From Streptomyces sp. NBC_01498 (GTDB lineage Bacteria > Actinomycetota > Actinomycetes > Streptomycetales > Streptomycetaceae), in the NCBI RefSeq assembly GCF_036327775.1, contig NZ_CP109598.1, positions 5,778,001-5,842,000 of the forward strand: a stretch of DNA of 64,000 nucleotides. Direction: 5' to 3'. A program made the translations under genes and the position numbers. Within the stretch, counting starts at the first letter, position 1. Each line of letters starts with the position of its first letter. Shown one piece after another: positions 33,837 to 42,389 of the stretch. The notes beneath the pieces are model-generated. The model saw only the letters and a list, made by a program, of their open reading frames with translations. It made no database searches and was not told the origin of the DNA.

Positions 33837-34928
33837 ATGACTGATCAGGCGGTGCTGCGGGTGAAGGGGCGGGTGCTCGTCGGCCCCGACGACGTCCGGG
33901 ACGAGATGTGGGTCGTGGACGGGCGGACGACCTTCGAGCGCCCCTCCGGCGCGCGGGACGTCCGCACCGTCGTCGGCTGGGCGGTGCCCGGTCTGGTCGA
34001 CGCGCACTGCCACGTCGGCCTGGACACCCACGGACCCGTGGACGAGGCGACCAGCGAGAAGCAGGCGCTCGCCGACCGGGAGGCGGGCACCCTGCTGCTG
34101 CGCGACGCGGGATCGCCGTCCGACACCCGCTGGATCGACGGCCGCGACGACCTGCCGAAGATCATCAGGGCGGGCCGGCACATCGCGCGCACCCGCCGCT
34201 ACATCCGTAACTTCGCCCACGAGATCGAGCCGGGCGACCTTGTCGCCCACGTCGCCCGGGAGGCCCGGCGCGGCGACGGCTGGGTCAAGCTCGTCGGCGA
34301 CTGGATCGACCGCGACGCGGGGGACCTGACCGCGTGCTGGCCGCGCGGCGAGGTCGAGGCGGCGATCGCCGAGGCGCACCGGATCGGCGCGCGCGTCACC
34401 GCGCACTGTTTCGCCGGCGTCGCGCTGCGGGACCTCGTGGAGGCCGGGATCGACTGCGTCGAGCACGCCACGGGCCTCACCGACGACACGATCCCGCTCT
34501 TCGCCGAGCGGGGTGTGGCGATCGTCCCGACGCTGGTCAACATCGCCACCTTCCCGGCACTGGCGGCGGGCGGAGCGGCCAAGTACCCGCGCTGGTCGGC
34601 CCATATGCGGCGACTGCACGAGCGGCGTTACGACACGGTGCGCGACGCGTACGACGCGGGCATCCCGGTCTTCGTCGGCACCGACGCGGGCGGCTCCCTG
34701 GCGCACGGCCTGGTGGCCGACGAGGTGGGCGAACTGGTCAAGGCCGGTGTCCCGCCGCTGGAGGCGCTGTCGGCGACCACCTGGGGAGCGAGGGCGTGGC
34801 TGGGCCGCCCGGGGCTGGAGGAGGGCGCTCCGGCGGATCTGGTGGTCTTCGACGAGGACCCGAGGGCGGATGTCCGGGTACTGGCGGAGCCCCGCCGGAT
34901 CGTGCTGAACGGGCGGGTGGTGGGCTGA
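33837..34928 (+). CDS. amidohydrolase-family metal-dependent hydrolase
   Basis: A 363-residue amidohydrolase-superfamily protein. The N-terminal beta-sandwich leads to VPGLVDAHCHVG near residue 53 with the HxH metal motif. Further metal ligands are likely in VTAHCFAG near 188 and CVEHATGL near 207. FVGTDAGGSLAHG near 282 carries the catalytic Asp. The C-terminal ending (GAPADLVVFDEDPRADVRVL, IVLNGRVV) is typical of imidazolonepropionase/prolidase-like members. Substrate not predictable. It appears leaderless. Confidence 0.87.
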   Translation: MTDQAVLRVKGRVLVGPDDVRDEMWVVDGRTTFERPSGARDVRTVVGWAVPGLVDAHCHVGLDTHGPVDEATSEKQALADREAGTLLLRDAGSPSDTRWIDGRDDLPKIIRAGRHIARTRRYIRNFAHEIEPGDLVAHVAREARRGDGWVKLVGDWIDRDAGDLTACWPRGEVEAAIAEAHRIGARVTAHCFAGVALRDLVEAGIDCVEHATGLTDDTIPLFAERGVAIVPTLVNIATFPALAAGGAAKYPRWSAHMRRLHERRYDTVRDAYDAGIPVFVGTDAGGSLAHGLVADEVGELVKAGVPPLEALSATTWGARAWLGRPGLEEGAPADLVVFDEDPRADVRVLAEPRRIVLNGRVVG

Positions 34929-35200
34929 GGTTCGGCGGGGCGGCGGGGTGGGGCGGGGTGCTGGTCGGCGGCCCGGTCCGGCGGCCCGGTCCGGGGTCCT
35001 GGTCCGGGGGTGGCGTGGTGGCGGTCGGGTGCGGGTGCGTGAGGGCTGTACGTCCGGCGGTGCGGCCGGGCGCGCCACAGGTCCGCGCCGGTTCACTCTT
35101 CGTGGGTGGGGATTCCGGGTGTGATTGCGCGGCGAGCCGCGTCCGGCCCGCGCGCGCCGGACGAAGGGAGTCGGGTGCCGGGCGCGCCCGCGCGCGCCTG
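34929..35200. other. gene-free GC-rich spacer
   Basis: 272 bases downstream of the amidohydrolase gene with G-rich simple sequence and no supported gene, promoter or clear terminator. It leads into the inverted-repeat element at 35201. Confidence 0.5.
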
Positions 35201-35440
35201 GGCTGTGTCCGGCACATGGTGTCGTCCGAACGCGGGGCGGGGCGTGCGCCCGTCGCGGAGCGGCTGATGTCCCCGCCGGTGCGTGCGCTCGCGAGGCGGA
35301 GGACCGGCATTGTGGACGGACCGGGCGTACGTGGCCGACTCCGACAACACACGGTGCTCCTCCCGTGCCCCCTCGGGGGCTACGGGGGAGAGCGTGCGTG
35401 CCGGGCGTAGCGCGCCAGACAACATGCGTCGGACACGGCC
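35201..35440. mobile_element. MITE-like element with 23-bp imperfect terminal inverted repeats
   Basis: The left end begins GGCTGTGTCCGGCACATG (35201-35223). The right end reads complementarily GGCCGTGTCCGACGCATG (35418-35440). The ends match at 19 of 23 positions. The inside, about 190 bases, has no supported ORF, and its right end abuts the cobC stop codon. The size and ends suggest a non-autonomous transposable element or a decayed insertion sequence. No clear target duplication is seen. Confidence 0.45.
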
Positions 35441-36540
35441 TAGCGGCGGGCCGCCGACAGGGCCTCGTCCAGCGCCCGCAGGAAACGGCCCGTCGTCGCC
35501 CGGTCCCGTACCGCGAGGCGCAGCCACCCCGGTCCGAGCCCCGGGAACGTGTCGCCGCGCCGGGCCGCGAAGCCCAGGGCGCGCAGCCGCTCCCGTACCT
35601 CGTCGGCCGGCTCCGTCCGTACGAGGACGAAGGGACCGGCGGCCGGTTCCACGGCGCGTACGCCGTCCGACGCGGCCAGCCCGGCCAGCAGGCGGGCCCG
35701 GTCCGCCGCCGTGTGCCGCGCGGCCGTCCCGGCCTCCGTGAGCGCTGCGGGAGTCATGCACGCCTCGGCGGCGGCCAGGGCGGGCGTCGACACCGGCCAC
35801 AGCGGCTGGGCCGCGGCGAGTGCCGCGACGACCGCCGGCTCGGCCAGCACGTAACCGATCCGCAGACCCGCCAGCCCCCAGGTCTTGGTCAGACTGCGCA
35901 GCACCACCAGCCCCGGCACGTCGTGGCGCTCCGCCAGTGCCTCCGGTTCGCCCGGCACCGCGTCCATGAACGCCTCGTCCACCACCAGCGTCCGCCCCGG
36001 CCGTGCCAGCTTCACGAGGTCGGCGGCCGGATGCAGCACGGACGTCGGGTTCGTCGGATTGCCGACCACCACCAGATCGGCGTCCTCCGGGACGGCGGAC
36101 GGATCCAGCCGGAAGCCGTCGGCCGCGTCGAGCAGCACGCGCCGTACGGGGTGACCCGCGTCCAGCAGTGCCGCCTCCGGCTCGGTGAACTGCGGGTGCA
36201 CCACCACGGGGCGGCGCACCGGCAGGGCGCGCGCGAGCAGGACGAACGCCTCGGCGACGCCCGCCGTCAACAGCACCCGCTCCACGGGCAGCCGGTGCCG
36301 TGCCGCGACGGCGGCCCGTGCCGCGCGCCCGTCCGGGTAGGCGGCGAGACCGGTCAGGGAGGCGGCGATCCGGTCGCGCAGCCAGCGCGGGGGAGTGCCG
36401 GGGCGGACGTTGACCGCGAGGTCGGTCAGGTCCGCGCCGTCGTCGCGCACCTCGGCGTCGCCGTGGTGGCGCAGATCGTGCCTGCCCGTGGCAGTGTCCG
36501 TGTCGGGATCCGCGACAGGGGCGTCAGTGCGCGTGCGCAT
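35440..36540 (-). CDS. cobC: CobC-type threonine-phosphate decarboxylase-like aminotransferase
   Basis: A 366-residue fold type I PLP enzyme (histidinol-phosphate aminotransferase-like, Rv2231c/CobC type). It has DLAVNVRPGTPPRWL near 39, VVGNPTNPTSVLHP near 160, TLVVDEAFMD near 185, the Schiff-base Lys in VLRSLTKTWGLAGLRIGY near 217 and WLRLAVRD near 345. CobC-like enzymes supply the aminopropanol arm of cobalamin or act in its attachment. Last gene of the cobalamin locus; its start overlaps the end of cbiX by 17 bases. The first 30 residues are Asp/Thr/His-rich and poorly conserved-looking. Confidence 0.87.
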   Translation of the reverse strand: MRTRTDAPVADPDTDTATGRHDLRHHGDAEVRDDGADLTDLAVNVRPGTPPRWLRDRIAASLTGLAAYPDGRAARAAVAARHRLPVERVLLTAGVAEAFVLLARALPVRRPVVVHPQFTEPEAALLDAGHPVRRVLLDAADGFRLDPSAVPEDADLVVVGNPTNPTSVLHPAADLVKLARPGRTLVVDEAFMDAVPGEPEALAERHDVPGLVVLRSLTKTWGLAGLRIGYVLAEPAVVAALAAAQPLWPVSTPALAAAEACMTPAALTEAGTAARHTAADRARLLAGLAASDGVRAVEPAAGPFVLVRTEPADEVRERLRALGFAARRGDTFPGLGPGWLRLAVRDRATTGRFLRALDEALSAARR

Positions 36541-37528
36541 GGCTGCCGTGGCCGTGGCCGTGGCCGTGGCCGTTCTGACGACCGTGCCCGTGGCCGTGGT
36601 CGTGACCGTCCTCGTCGGGATGGAAGTGCGGCTGCTGCGGCGCCCCCACCTTGTCCTCGAAGCCCGGCAGCGCGATCCGGTACACGCACGAGTCGCAGTT
36701 CATCCGCAGGTCACCCCGGACCGCCTCGTGGTAGCGCTCCATGACCAGGTCCAGCAGCTCCTCGGCGGGCCCCACCACCTCGGCGGACACCACCTCGGCC
36801 TCCGGACGCCCCGCCGCCCACTCCCGTGTCTGCCGCACCACCCGATCCGGCAGGATCCCGGTGAACAGGAAGTACGGCAGCACCACGATCCGCCGCGCCC
36901 CGAGCCGGACACAGCGGTCCAGCCCGCTCGGCACGTCCGGCGCCGCCAGCGACACGAAGGCCGTCTCCACGCCGGCGTAACCGCGACCCTCCCAAAGAAG
37001 CCGCGCCGCCTTCAGCACCTCGGCGTTGGCGTCGGGGTCGGTCGAGCCGCGCCCCACGAGCAGCACCGTCACCTCCGACCGGCCACCGTCGTACCCCTCC
37101 AGGCCCGCCAGCGCCTCCTCCACCCGCCGCTCCAGGACGGCGAGCAGCCCGGGGTGCGGGCCGAGCGGACGGCCGTACGTGTACGAGATCCCCGGACGGC
37201 GCCCCTGCTCGCGCTTCAGGGCGGCCGGTATGTCGCCCTTGGCGTGCCCGGCGGACACCAGCATCAACGGCACGGCGGCGAAGCGCCTGACGCCCCGCTC
37301 GACCAGTTCCGCCACCGCCTCGCCGATCGGCGGCGCCGACAGTTCGATGAAGCCGCCCGCGACGGGCAGTTCGGGGTGGCGCCGGCCCAGCTCGCGCACG
37401 AACTCCCGGAACGCCTCGGCGCCCCCGGCGTCCCTGGTGCCGTGCCCGGCGACGAGCAGCGCGGGCGCGGGTGCGGAGCCGGTTGCGGACGGCGTCGCGG
37501 GTGTTGTGGTGGGTCGGGGGGAGGTCAC
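36524..37528 (-). CDS. cbiX: sirohydrochlorin chelatase CbiX with Fe-S-type motif and His-rich tail
   Basis: A 334-residue class II chelatase. It is double-domain (long form): LLVAGHGTRDAGG near 25 and VLLVGRGSTDPDAN near 158. It has PLMLVSAGHAKGDIP near 87 and VLPYFLFTGILPDRV near 218. After the catalytic domains comes MNCDSC near 284, the MxCxxC motif that in Bacillus CbiX holds an Fe-S centre. A tail with about 14 His residues in HGHG repeats then follows, ending HAHAH, a likely cobalt/nickel store. It inserts cobalt (or iron, for sirohaem) into sirohydrochlorin. GTGA overlap with cobH. Confidence 0.92.
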   Translation of the reverse strand: MTSPRPTTTPATPSATGSAPAPALLVAGHGTRDAGGAEAFREFVRELGRRHPELPVAGGFIELSAPPIGEAVAELVERGVRRFAAVPLMLVSAGHAKGDIPAALKREQGRRPGISYTYGRPLGPHPGLLAVLERRVEEALAGLEGYDGGRSEVTVLLVGRGSTDPDANAEVLKAARLLWEGRGYAGVETAFVSLAAPDVPSGLDRCVRLGARRIVVLPYFLFTGILPDRVVRQTREWAAGRPEAEVVSAEVVGPAEELLDLVMERYHEAVRGDLRMNCDSCVYRIALPGFEDKVGAPQQPHFHPDEDGHDHGHGHGRQNGHGHGHGHGSHAHAH

Positions 37529-38190
37529 ACGTTCTCCTTGGCGAGCGGGCGCTGGGGCGGGTCGTACGGGTGGTAGAGCAGGGCGTTGAACGCGGCGGCG
37601 GCCACGGCGGAGCCGCCCTTCTCGGACACGTTGCTGACGGCCGGCAGACCGCTCTCGCGGAGCGCCGCCTTGGACTCGACGGCGCCGACGAAGCCGACCG
37701 GGAGCCCGATCACCAGCGCGGGCGCGGCACCCAGAAGAAGCAACTCCTCCAGGGCGGTGGGCGCGCAGCCGATCACCCAGACCGCGCCGGGGCCGACCCG
37801 CTCGAACGCGAGCCGTACGGCGTGCGCGGAACGGGTCAGCCCCGGCCCCGACACGGCCTCCTTGAGACGGCACACCGCCGAGCGGCGGGTGATCCCTGCG
37901 GCGACCATCTCCACGTCGGCGACGACCGGCGCCCCGGCGTGCAGCGCGCGGTGGGCGACGGCCAGCGTGGCCTCGTCGCAGACCAGGTCGGTCAGATACG
38001 CCGGATCGGCCGCCGAGTGGATGACGCGCTCCACGACCGCGCGGGTCAGCGGCGCCAGGTGCGAGGTGTCGACGCGGGCGCGCAGCCTGCGGAAGGACTC
38101 CTCCTCGATGGGGTGCACGACACGGGGAGTGACAGTCTGCGGGCGGTCGGGGCGGGGAGTGCCGGATCGCGGGCGGTCGGGGCTGCTCAT
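37525..38190 (-). CDS. cobH: precorrin-8X methylmutase
   Basis: A 221-residue enzyme that moves the C-11 methyl to C-12, giving hydrogenobyrinate. It has HPIEEESFRRLRARVDTSHL near 25, RVIHSAADP near 54, DVEMVAAGI near 91, and GLPVGFVGAVESK plus GLPAVSNVSEKGGS near 165-195, all family hallmarks; the His in RVIHSAAD is catalytic in known CobH. Start in ATGA overlap with the previous gene and stop in GTGA overlap with cbiX. Confidence 0.95.
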   Translation of the reverse strand: MSSPDRPRSGTPRPDRPQTVTPRVVHPIEEESFRRLRARVDTSHLAPLTRAVVERVIHSAADPAYLTDLVCDEATLAVAHRALHAGAPVVADVEMVAAGITRRSAVCRLKEAVSGPGLTRSAHAVRLAFERVGPGAVWVIGCAPTALEELLLLGAAPALVIGLPVGFVGAVESKAALRESGLPAVSNVSEKGGSAVAAAAFNALLYHPYDPPQRPLAKENV

Positions 38191-40190
38191 CGGGCTCCCT
38201 CCGACTGCCACCGGTAGCCCCGGGGCGTCACCATGCGGCCGGCGATCTCCCGCGTGGCCGTGTTGCCGACCGTCACCACCGTCATCATGTCCACGGTCGT
38301 CGGATCGAGCCGGGCGAGCGTGGTGAGGTGGCTGGTGCCGTCGGGGCGGGAGGCGTTGCGTACGACGCCGACGGGTGTGCCGGGCGTACGGTGCTCCGCC
38401 AGCAGGGCGAGTGCCGTGGGCAGTTGCCAGTCCCGGCCCCGGCTGCGCGGGTTGTAGAAGGTGACCACGATGTCCGCCTCGGCCGCCGCGCGGACGCGGC
38501 GCTCGATGACCTCCCACGGAGTGTGCAGGTCGGACAGGCTGATGGAGACGTGGTCGTGGCCCAGCGGCGCGCCGAGTATCGCGGCGGCGGCAAGCGCGGC
38601 CGTCACCCCCGGCACGCCGACCACGTCGATGTCGTCGGCCGCCTCGGCGAGCGCCGGTGAGGCCATCGCGTAGACGCCCGCGTCCCCGCTGCCGACGAGG
38701 GCCACGGCGTGGCCCGTGCGGGCCTCTCGGACCGCCGTACGCGCGCGTTCCTCCTCGTGCCCGAGCCCCGACTCGATCACGCGCGTGCCGGGCCTCAGCA
38801 GGTCCCTGATCTGGTCGACGTACTGGTCGAGCCCGACGAGCACCGAGGCCCTCCGCAGCTCCCGCGTCGCGCGCGGCGTCAGCAGGTCCCGCGCGCCCGG
38901 CCCGAGACCGACGACGGCGAGCCGCCCGCGCGGCACCCGGCGTACGACGGCGCAGGTGGCCATCGCCGCGCGCCCCTCGGGGTGGGACTTCCGCTTCGGT
39001 ACGAGGAGTTCACCGCCCGGCCCGGCAGCGGCCAGCGCGGCGGCCTCGGCGACGGACGGGGTGCCGACGGCGGCGAGGGGCGCGTCCGAGGGGTTGGGCA
39101 CGGCGATCGAGGCCAGCACCTCGGCCGGGTACGTCCGCAGCGGCACCCCGAACCGGGCGGCGGCCCCGACGACGCCGGGCTCGTCCGCCTTGGCGTCGAC
39201 GGTCGCCCACCCGGCCACGCTGAGGGGCGAGAGCCCGGCGGCCCGCAGTGCGTCCCGCACGAGCCCGTACACCTCGTCCACCCCGGCGCCCCTGCTGGCA
39301 CCGACCCCGACGACGAGCGACGGGGGCCGCAGGACGGCGTCGGCGGGCCCGAGGGGCACGACGCGGTCGGTGACGTGGAGAGCGGCGACGTGAGGGTCGG
39401 TGGTGCTACCGGCGGGGGTGTGACGGGCGGGGGCGTGGCCCGCCGTGACGACGGTCCCGGCCGTCGCCGTTCCCGGTGCCGCGTCGGTGGCCCGCGCCGT
39501 CGAGGGCGCCTGCGGGGCCGCCGCCGTGCCCGGCTCGTCCGGCTCCTGCGGGCCGCTCGCGCCACGGGCGGCGGCTGTCGCGTCCTGGTGTGCGTTCCCG
39601 GGCGGCGCGTCCGGTCCAGCGGGGCCGTTGAGGGATGCCGCCGCGCCCCGGAGCGCGTTCGCCGTACCCGCCGCGGCCCCTGTAGGCCCCTCCGGCACCA
39701 CGTTCGGCGGCAGCGGCGGCAGGGGCCACACCGCGTCCGCGCGCAGCGTCACCCGCGCGCCGTCGAGCATCGCGCGCGTGACCGCCGCCACCGCGCCCTC
39801 CACCGGCAGACCCAGGGTGTCCAGGCCGGGGATGCCCGTGGCGTCCGTCGCGGTCGTGATCACGGGGGCCGCCGCCAGGACCGAACCGACCTCCGCAGCC
39901 AGGGAGTTGGCCCCGCCGCCGTGGCCGCCGAGCAGGGACACCGCGTACCGCCCCGCCTCGTCCACGCACACCACCCCCGGGTCGGTCGCCTTGCCGGCCA
40001 GCAGCGGGGCCAGGAGGCGTACGGTCGCGCCCGTGGCCAGGAAGCACACCAGCTGTTCGCACTCCGCGAACGCGCGTTCCACCGCCTCGCGCACCGGGCC
40101 GTCGTAGACGCGGGTACGGGCGGGCCAGGCCGTGGCCAGCCGGTCGCGGGCCGAGGCACCCGCAGCCGTGGCGGAGATCAGGCCGATCAC
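38187..40190 (-). CDS. cobJ: CbiG-CobJ fusion: cobalt-precorrin-5A hydrolase domain plus precorrin-3B C17-methyltransferase
   Basis: 667 residues. The N-terminal CbiG part starts VIGLISATAAGASARDRLA and has LLGGHGGGAN near 98 and TTATDATGIPGLDTLG near 120. It is interrupted by about 95 residues of Ala/Pro/Thr/Gly low complexity (about 180-270). The CbiG C-domain (VVGVGASRGAGVDEVY near 295) follows, and then the SAM-dependent CobJ domain from about 425 (RLAVVGLGPGARDLLTPRA, ALVGSGDAGVYAMAS, TFYNPRSRGR). Such fusions are common in actinobacteria. GTGA overlap with cobL, ATGA overlap with cobH. Confidence 0.92.
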   Translation of the reverse strand: MIGLISATAAGASARDRLATAWPARTRVYDGPVREAVERAFAECEQLVCFLATGATVRLLAPLLAGKATDPGVVCVDEAGRYAVSLLGGHGGGANSLAAEVGSVLAAAPVITTATDATGIPGLDTLGLPVEGAVAAVTRAMLDGARVTLRADAVWPLPPLPPNVVPEGPTGAAAGTANALRGAAASLNGPAGPDAPPGNAHQDATAAARGASGPQEPDEPGTAAAPQAPSTARATDAAPGTATAGTVVTAGHAPARHTPAGSTTDPHVAALHVTDRVVPLGPADAVLRPPSLVVGVGASRGAGVDEVYGLVRDALRAAGLSPLSVAGWATVDAKADEPGVVGAAARFGVPLRTYPAEVLASIAVPNPSDAPLAAVGTPSVAEAAALAAAGPGGELLVPKRKSHPEGRAAMATCAVVRRVPRGRLAVVGLGPGARDLLTPRATRELRRASVLVGLDQYVDQIRDLLRPGTRVIESGLGHEEERARTAVREARTGHAVALVGSGDAGVYAMASPALAEAADDIDVVGVPGVTAALAAAAILGAPLGHDHVSISLSDLHTPWEVIERRVRAAAEADIVVTFYNPRSRGRDWQLPTALALLAEHRTPGTPVGVVRNASRPDGTSHLTTLARLDPTTVDMMTVVTVGNTATREIAGRMVTPRGYRWQSEGAR

Positions 40191-41473
40191 AGGGTCGCTC
40201 CTTGCGGTGGACGAGGTTCCGCCGGGGGGCGGTCGCCCCACAGCAGGAAGACGGGATTGGTGCCCGCGAGCCGGGTCACGTCACCCGGCAGCGGCGCGAG
40301 CCGGGACGCGTGCAGCAGGACGCCGCCGGTGGCGAACCCGGCCCCGGACAGTGCCTCGCGCACGGCCGGTACGCGGTCCAGGGCGGCCACCGACACCACC
40401 ACCGTCCGCCGGGCCCGCCGCGCGCACGCCGCGACCACGGCGGGCAGGTCACCGCCCCCGCCTCCTACGAAGGCGGCGTCCGGATCGGGCAGCCCGGACA
40501 GCGCGTCCGGTGCCGAGCCGTGCACGGTCTGCACGTCCACGCCGTGCGCCAGGGCGTTGGCGCGGACCCGCGCGACGCCGTCGGACGACTTCTCCACGGC
40601 GATCGCCGCCGCGCCGAACCGCGCGCACTCCACGGCCACCGAGCCCGAGCCCGCGCCGACGTCCCACACCAGGTCGCCCGTCCTCGGCCCGAGCCGCGCC
40701 AGTGCCAGCGCCCGCACCTCGAACTTGGTGATCATCGAGTCCCGGTGCGCGAACTCCTCCTCGCCCAGGGCCCAGCGCGCGGGCCCCGGCCCCCGGCCCG
40801 CCAGCGTGCGCGGCAGCGGGGCGTGCGCCCGCGCCCGTACGTCGTCCAGGCACAGCACCACGCTCAGCGGCTCCGGCCAGTCCCGGGCGCCCGCGTCGGC
40901 GGGCGACAGCCGCTCGACCCGTTCGCCGTCCGGGTCGCCCAGCGCCGACGCGACGACGAGCGTGCGCGGCAGCCCGGTGTCCGCGAGCGCGGCGCCCAGC
41001 TCCGCCGGCCCCGCCCCCGGACCGGTCAGCACCGCCACCTTGGGGTGCGCGCGGCAGACGTTGACCGCCGTACGGAGGTCGCGCCCGTGGGCGCTGACGA
41101 CGACCGCGTCGTCCCACGGCAGCCCGATCCGGGCGAACGCCACGGCGACGGACGGCGCGGCCGGCCGTACGTCCAGCGCCTCTGGCCCGAAGCGCCCGGC
41201 CAGTGCCCGGACGATCCCGAACAGCCCCGGATCGCCCGACGCCAGCACCACGACCCGGGCGCCGTCCCCGTCGGCCAGGTGCCGCGCGATCGCGTCCAGC
41301 GCCGGGGCCGGCGGGCCGAGGACCACCCGCGAGGTCCGTTCGGGCAGCCCGGCGAGCGACGCGGCCTCTTCAAGATGCCGCCGCCCGCCGACGACCAGGG
41401 TCGCCGCGCCCACCGCCCGCAGGGAGTCCGCGGAGAGCGGCGTGCCCGTGCCCGTACCGATGACCGTGATCAC
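40187..41473 (-). CDS. cobL: precorrin-6Y C5,15-methyltransferase, decarboxylating (CbiE-CbiT)
   Basis: 428 residues. The N-terminal CbiE-type methylase (about 1-200) has ITVIGTGTGTPLSADSLRAV and VVLASGDPGLFGIVRAL near 74. The C-terminal CbiT Rossmann methylase (about 235-400) has AHRDSMITKFEVRALALARL near 243, VWDVGAGSGSVAVE near 270 and DAAFVGGGGGD near 325. It adds methyls at C-5 and C-15 and removes the C-12 acetate carboxyl. GTG start overlaps the cobM stop in GTGA. Confidence 0.94.
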   Translation of the reverse strand: MITVIGTGTGTPLSADSLRAVGAATLVVGGRRHLEEAASLAGLPERTSRVVLGPPAPALDAIARHLADGDGARVVVLASGDPGLFGIVRALAGRFGPEALDVRPAAPSVAVAFARIGLPWDDAVVVSAHGRDLRTAVNVCRAHPKVAVLTGPGAGPAELGAALADTGLPRTLVVASALGDPDGERVERLSPADAGARDWPEPLSVVLCLDDVRARAHAPLPRTLAGRGPGPARWALGEEEFAHRDSMITKFEVRALALARLGPRTGDLVWDVGAGSGSVAVECARFGAAAIAVEKSSDGVARVRANALAHGVDVQTVHGSAPDALSGLPDPDAAFVGGGGGDLPAVVAACARRARRTVVVSVAALDRVPAVREALSGAGFATGGVLLHASRLAPLPGDVTRLAGTNPVFLLWGDRPPAEPRPPQGATL

Positions 41474-42297
41474 CGCGCGGCGCCCCGGGTCCGTTCCTCG
41501 CGCAGCGCCCTGCGGGCGTCCGGGTCGGCCCGCCGGAAACCGTGGAAGTGGCCCGGGTGGTAGAGATGCGAGCGCGTGCCCGACGCGGCCAGCGCGGGCC
41601 CCACCAGGAACAGAGTGTGCTTCCAGAGCCGGTGCTCCTTGACCGTCTCCTCCAGCGTGCCCAGGGTGCAGCGCACGACCAGCTCCTCCGGCCAGGTCAC
41701 CTGATGGGCGACCACGACCGGCGTGGACGTCGGATAGCCGCCCTCCAGCAGCTCCAGGGCGAGCTGGCCCGACCGCGCGGCGGACAGGAACACCGCCATC
41801 GTCGTGCCGTGCCGGGCGAACTCCCGCACCTCCTCGCCCGGCGGCATCGGCGTCTTGCCCCCGCCGAGCCGGGTCAGGATCACCGACTGCGCGACCTCCG
41901 GGATCGTCAGCTCCCGCCCGGCCGCCGCCGCGACGGCGGAGAACGACGACACCCCCGGCACGATCTCCACCTCCAGCCCCAGCGCCTCGCAGCGGTCCAG
42001 CTGCTCCTGCGTACCGCCCCACAGCGCCGGGTCGCCCGAGTGGATCCGGGCCACCTTCAGACCGTCGCGCACCGCCCGCTCGTACACGGTGACGACGTCC
42101 TCCAGGGAAAGCGCCGCCGAGTCGAGGATCTCCGCGCCCTCGCGCGCGTGCTCCAGCACTTCCGCCTGCACCAGGCTGGCCGCCCAGATGACGACGTCGG
42201 CGTCGGCGATGGCCCGCGCCGCACGGAAGGTCAGCAGGTCGGCGGCGCCGGGGCCCGCGCCGACGAAGGTCACTCTGCCGGGGGTCGTGTCGGTCAT
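41470..42297 (-). CDS. cobM: precorrin-4 C11-methyltransferase
   Basis: 275 residues. It has VTFVGAGPGAADLLTFRAAR near 9, VARIHSGDPALWGGTQEQLD near 82, EIVPGVSSFSAVAAAAGREL near 111 and ILTRLGGGKTPMPPGE near 140, the hallmark segments of CobM/CbiF. First gene of the second half of the locus. It lies 925 bases from cobI with the ZIP gene on the other strand between them, so it probably has its own promoter in 42298-42389. Confidence 0.95.
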   Translation of the reverse strand: MTDTTPGRVTFVGAGPGAADLLTFRAARAIADADVVIWAASLVQAEVLEHAREGAEILDSAALSLEDVVTVYERAVRDGLKVARIHSGDPALWGGTQEQLDRCEALGLEVEIVPGVSSFSAVAAAAGRELTIPEVAQSVILTRLGGGKTPMPPGEEVREFARHGTTMAVFLSAARSGQLALELLEGGYPTSTPVVVAHQVTWPEELVVRCTLGTLEETVKEHRLWKHTLFLVGPALAASGTRSHLYHPGHFHGFRRADPDARRALREERTRGAAR

Positions 42298-42389
42298 CAG
42301 CGGCGTTCCTCGCGGGTCAACGGGGCGGGGGAGCGGAAGGGGTGAACATGGAAGTGCGGACCGGGGGCCCGATCGGCTAGCAAGGGCGC

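Noticed and set aside
34738..35352. A 204-residue minus-strand ORF near the MITE-like element
   Set aside because: Pro/Arg-rich composition, overlap with the 3' end of the amidohydrolase gene and no motif; not supported as a gene.
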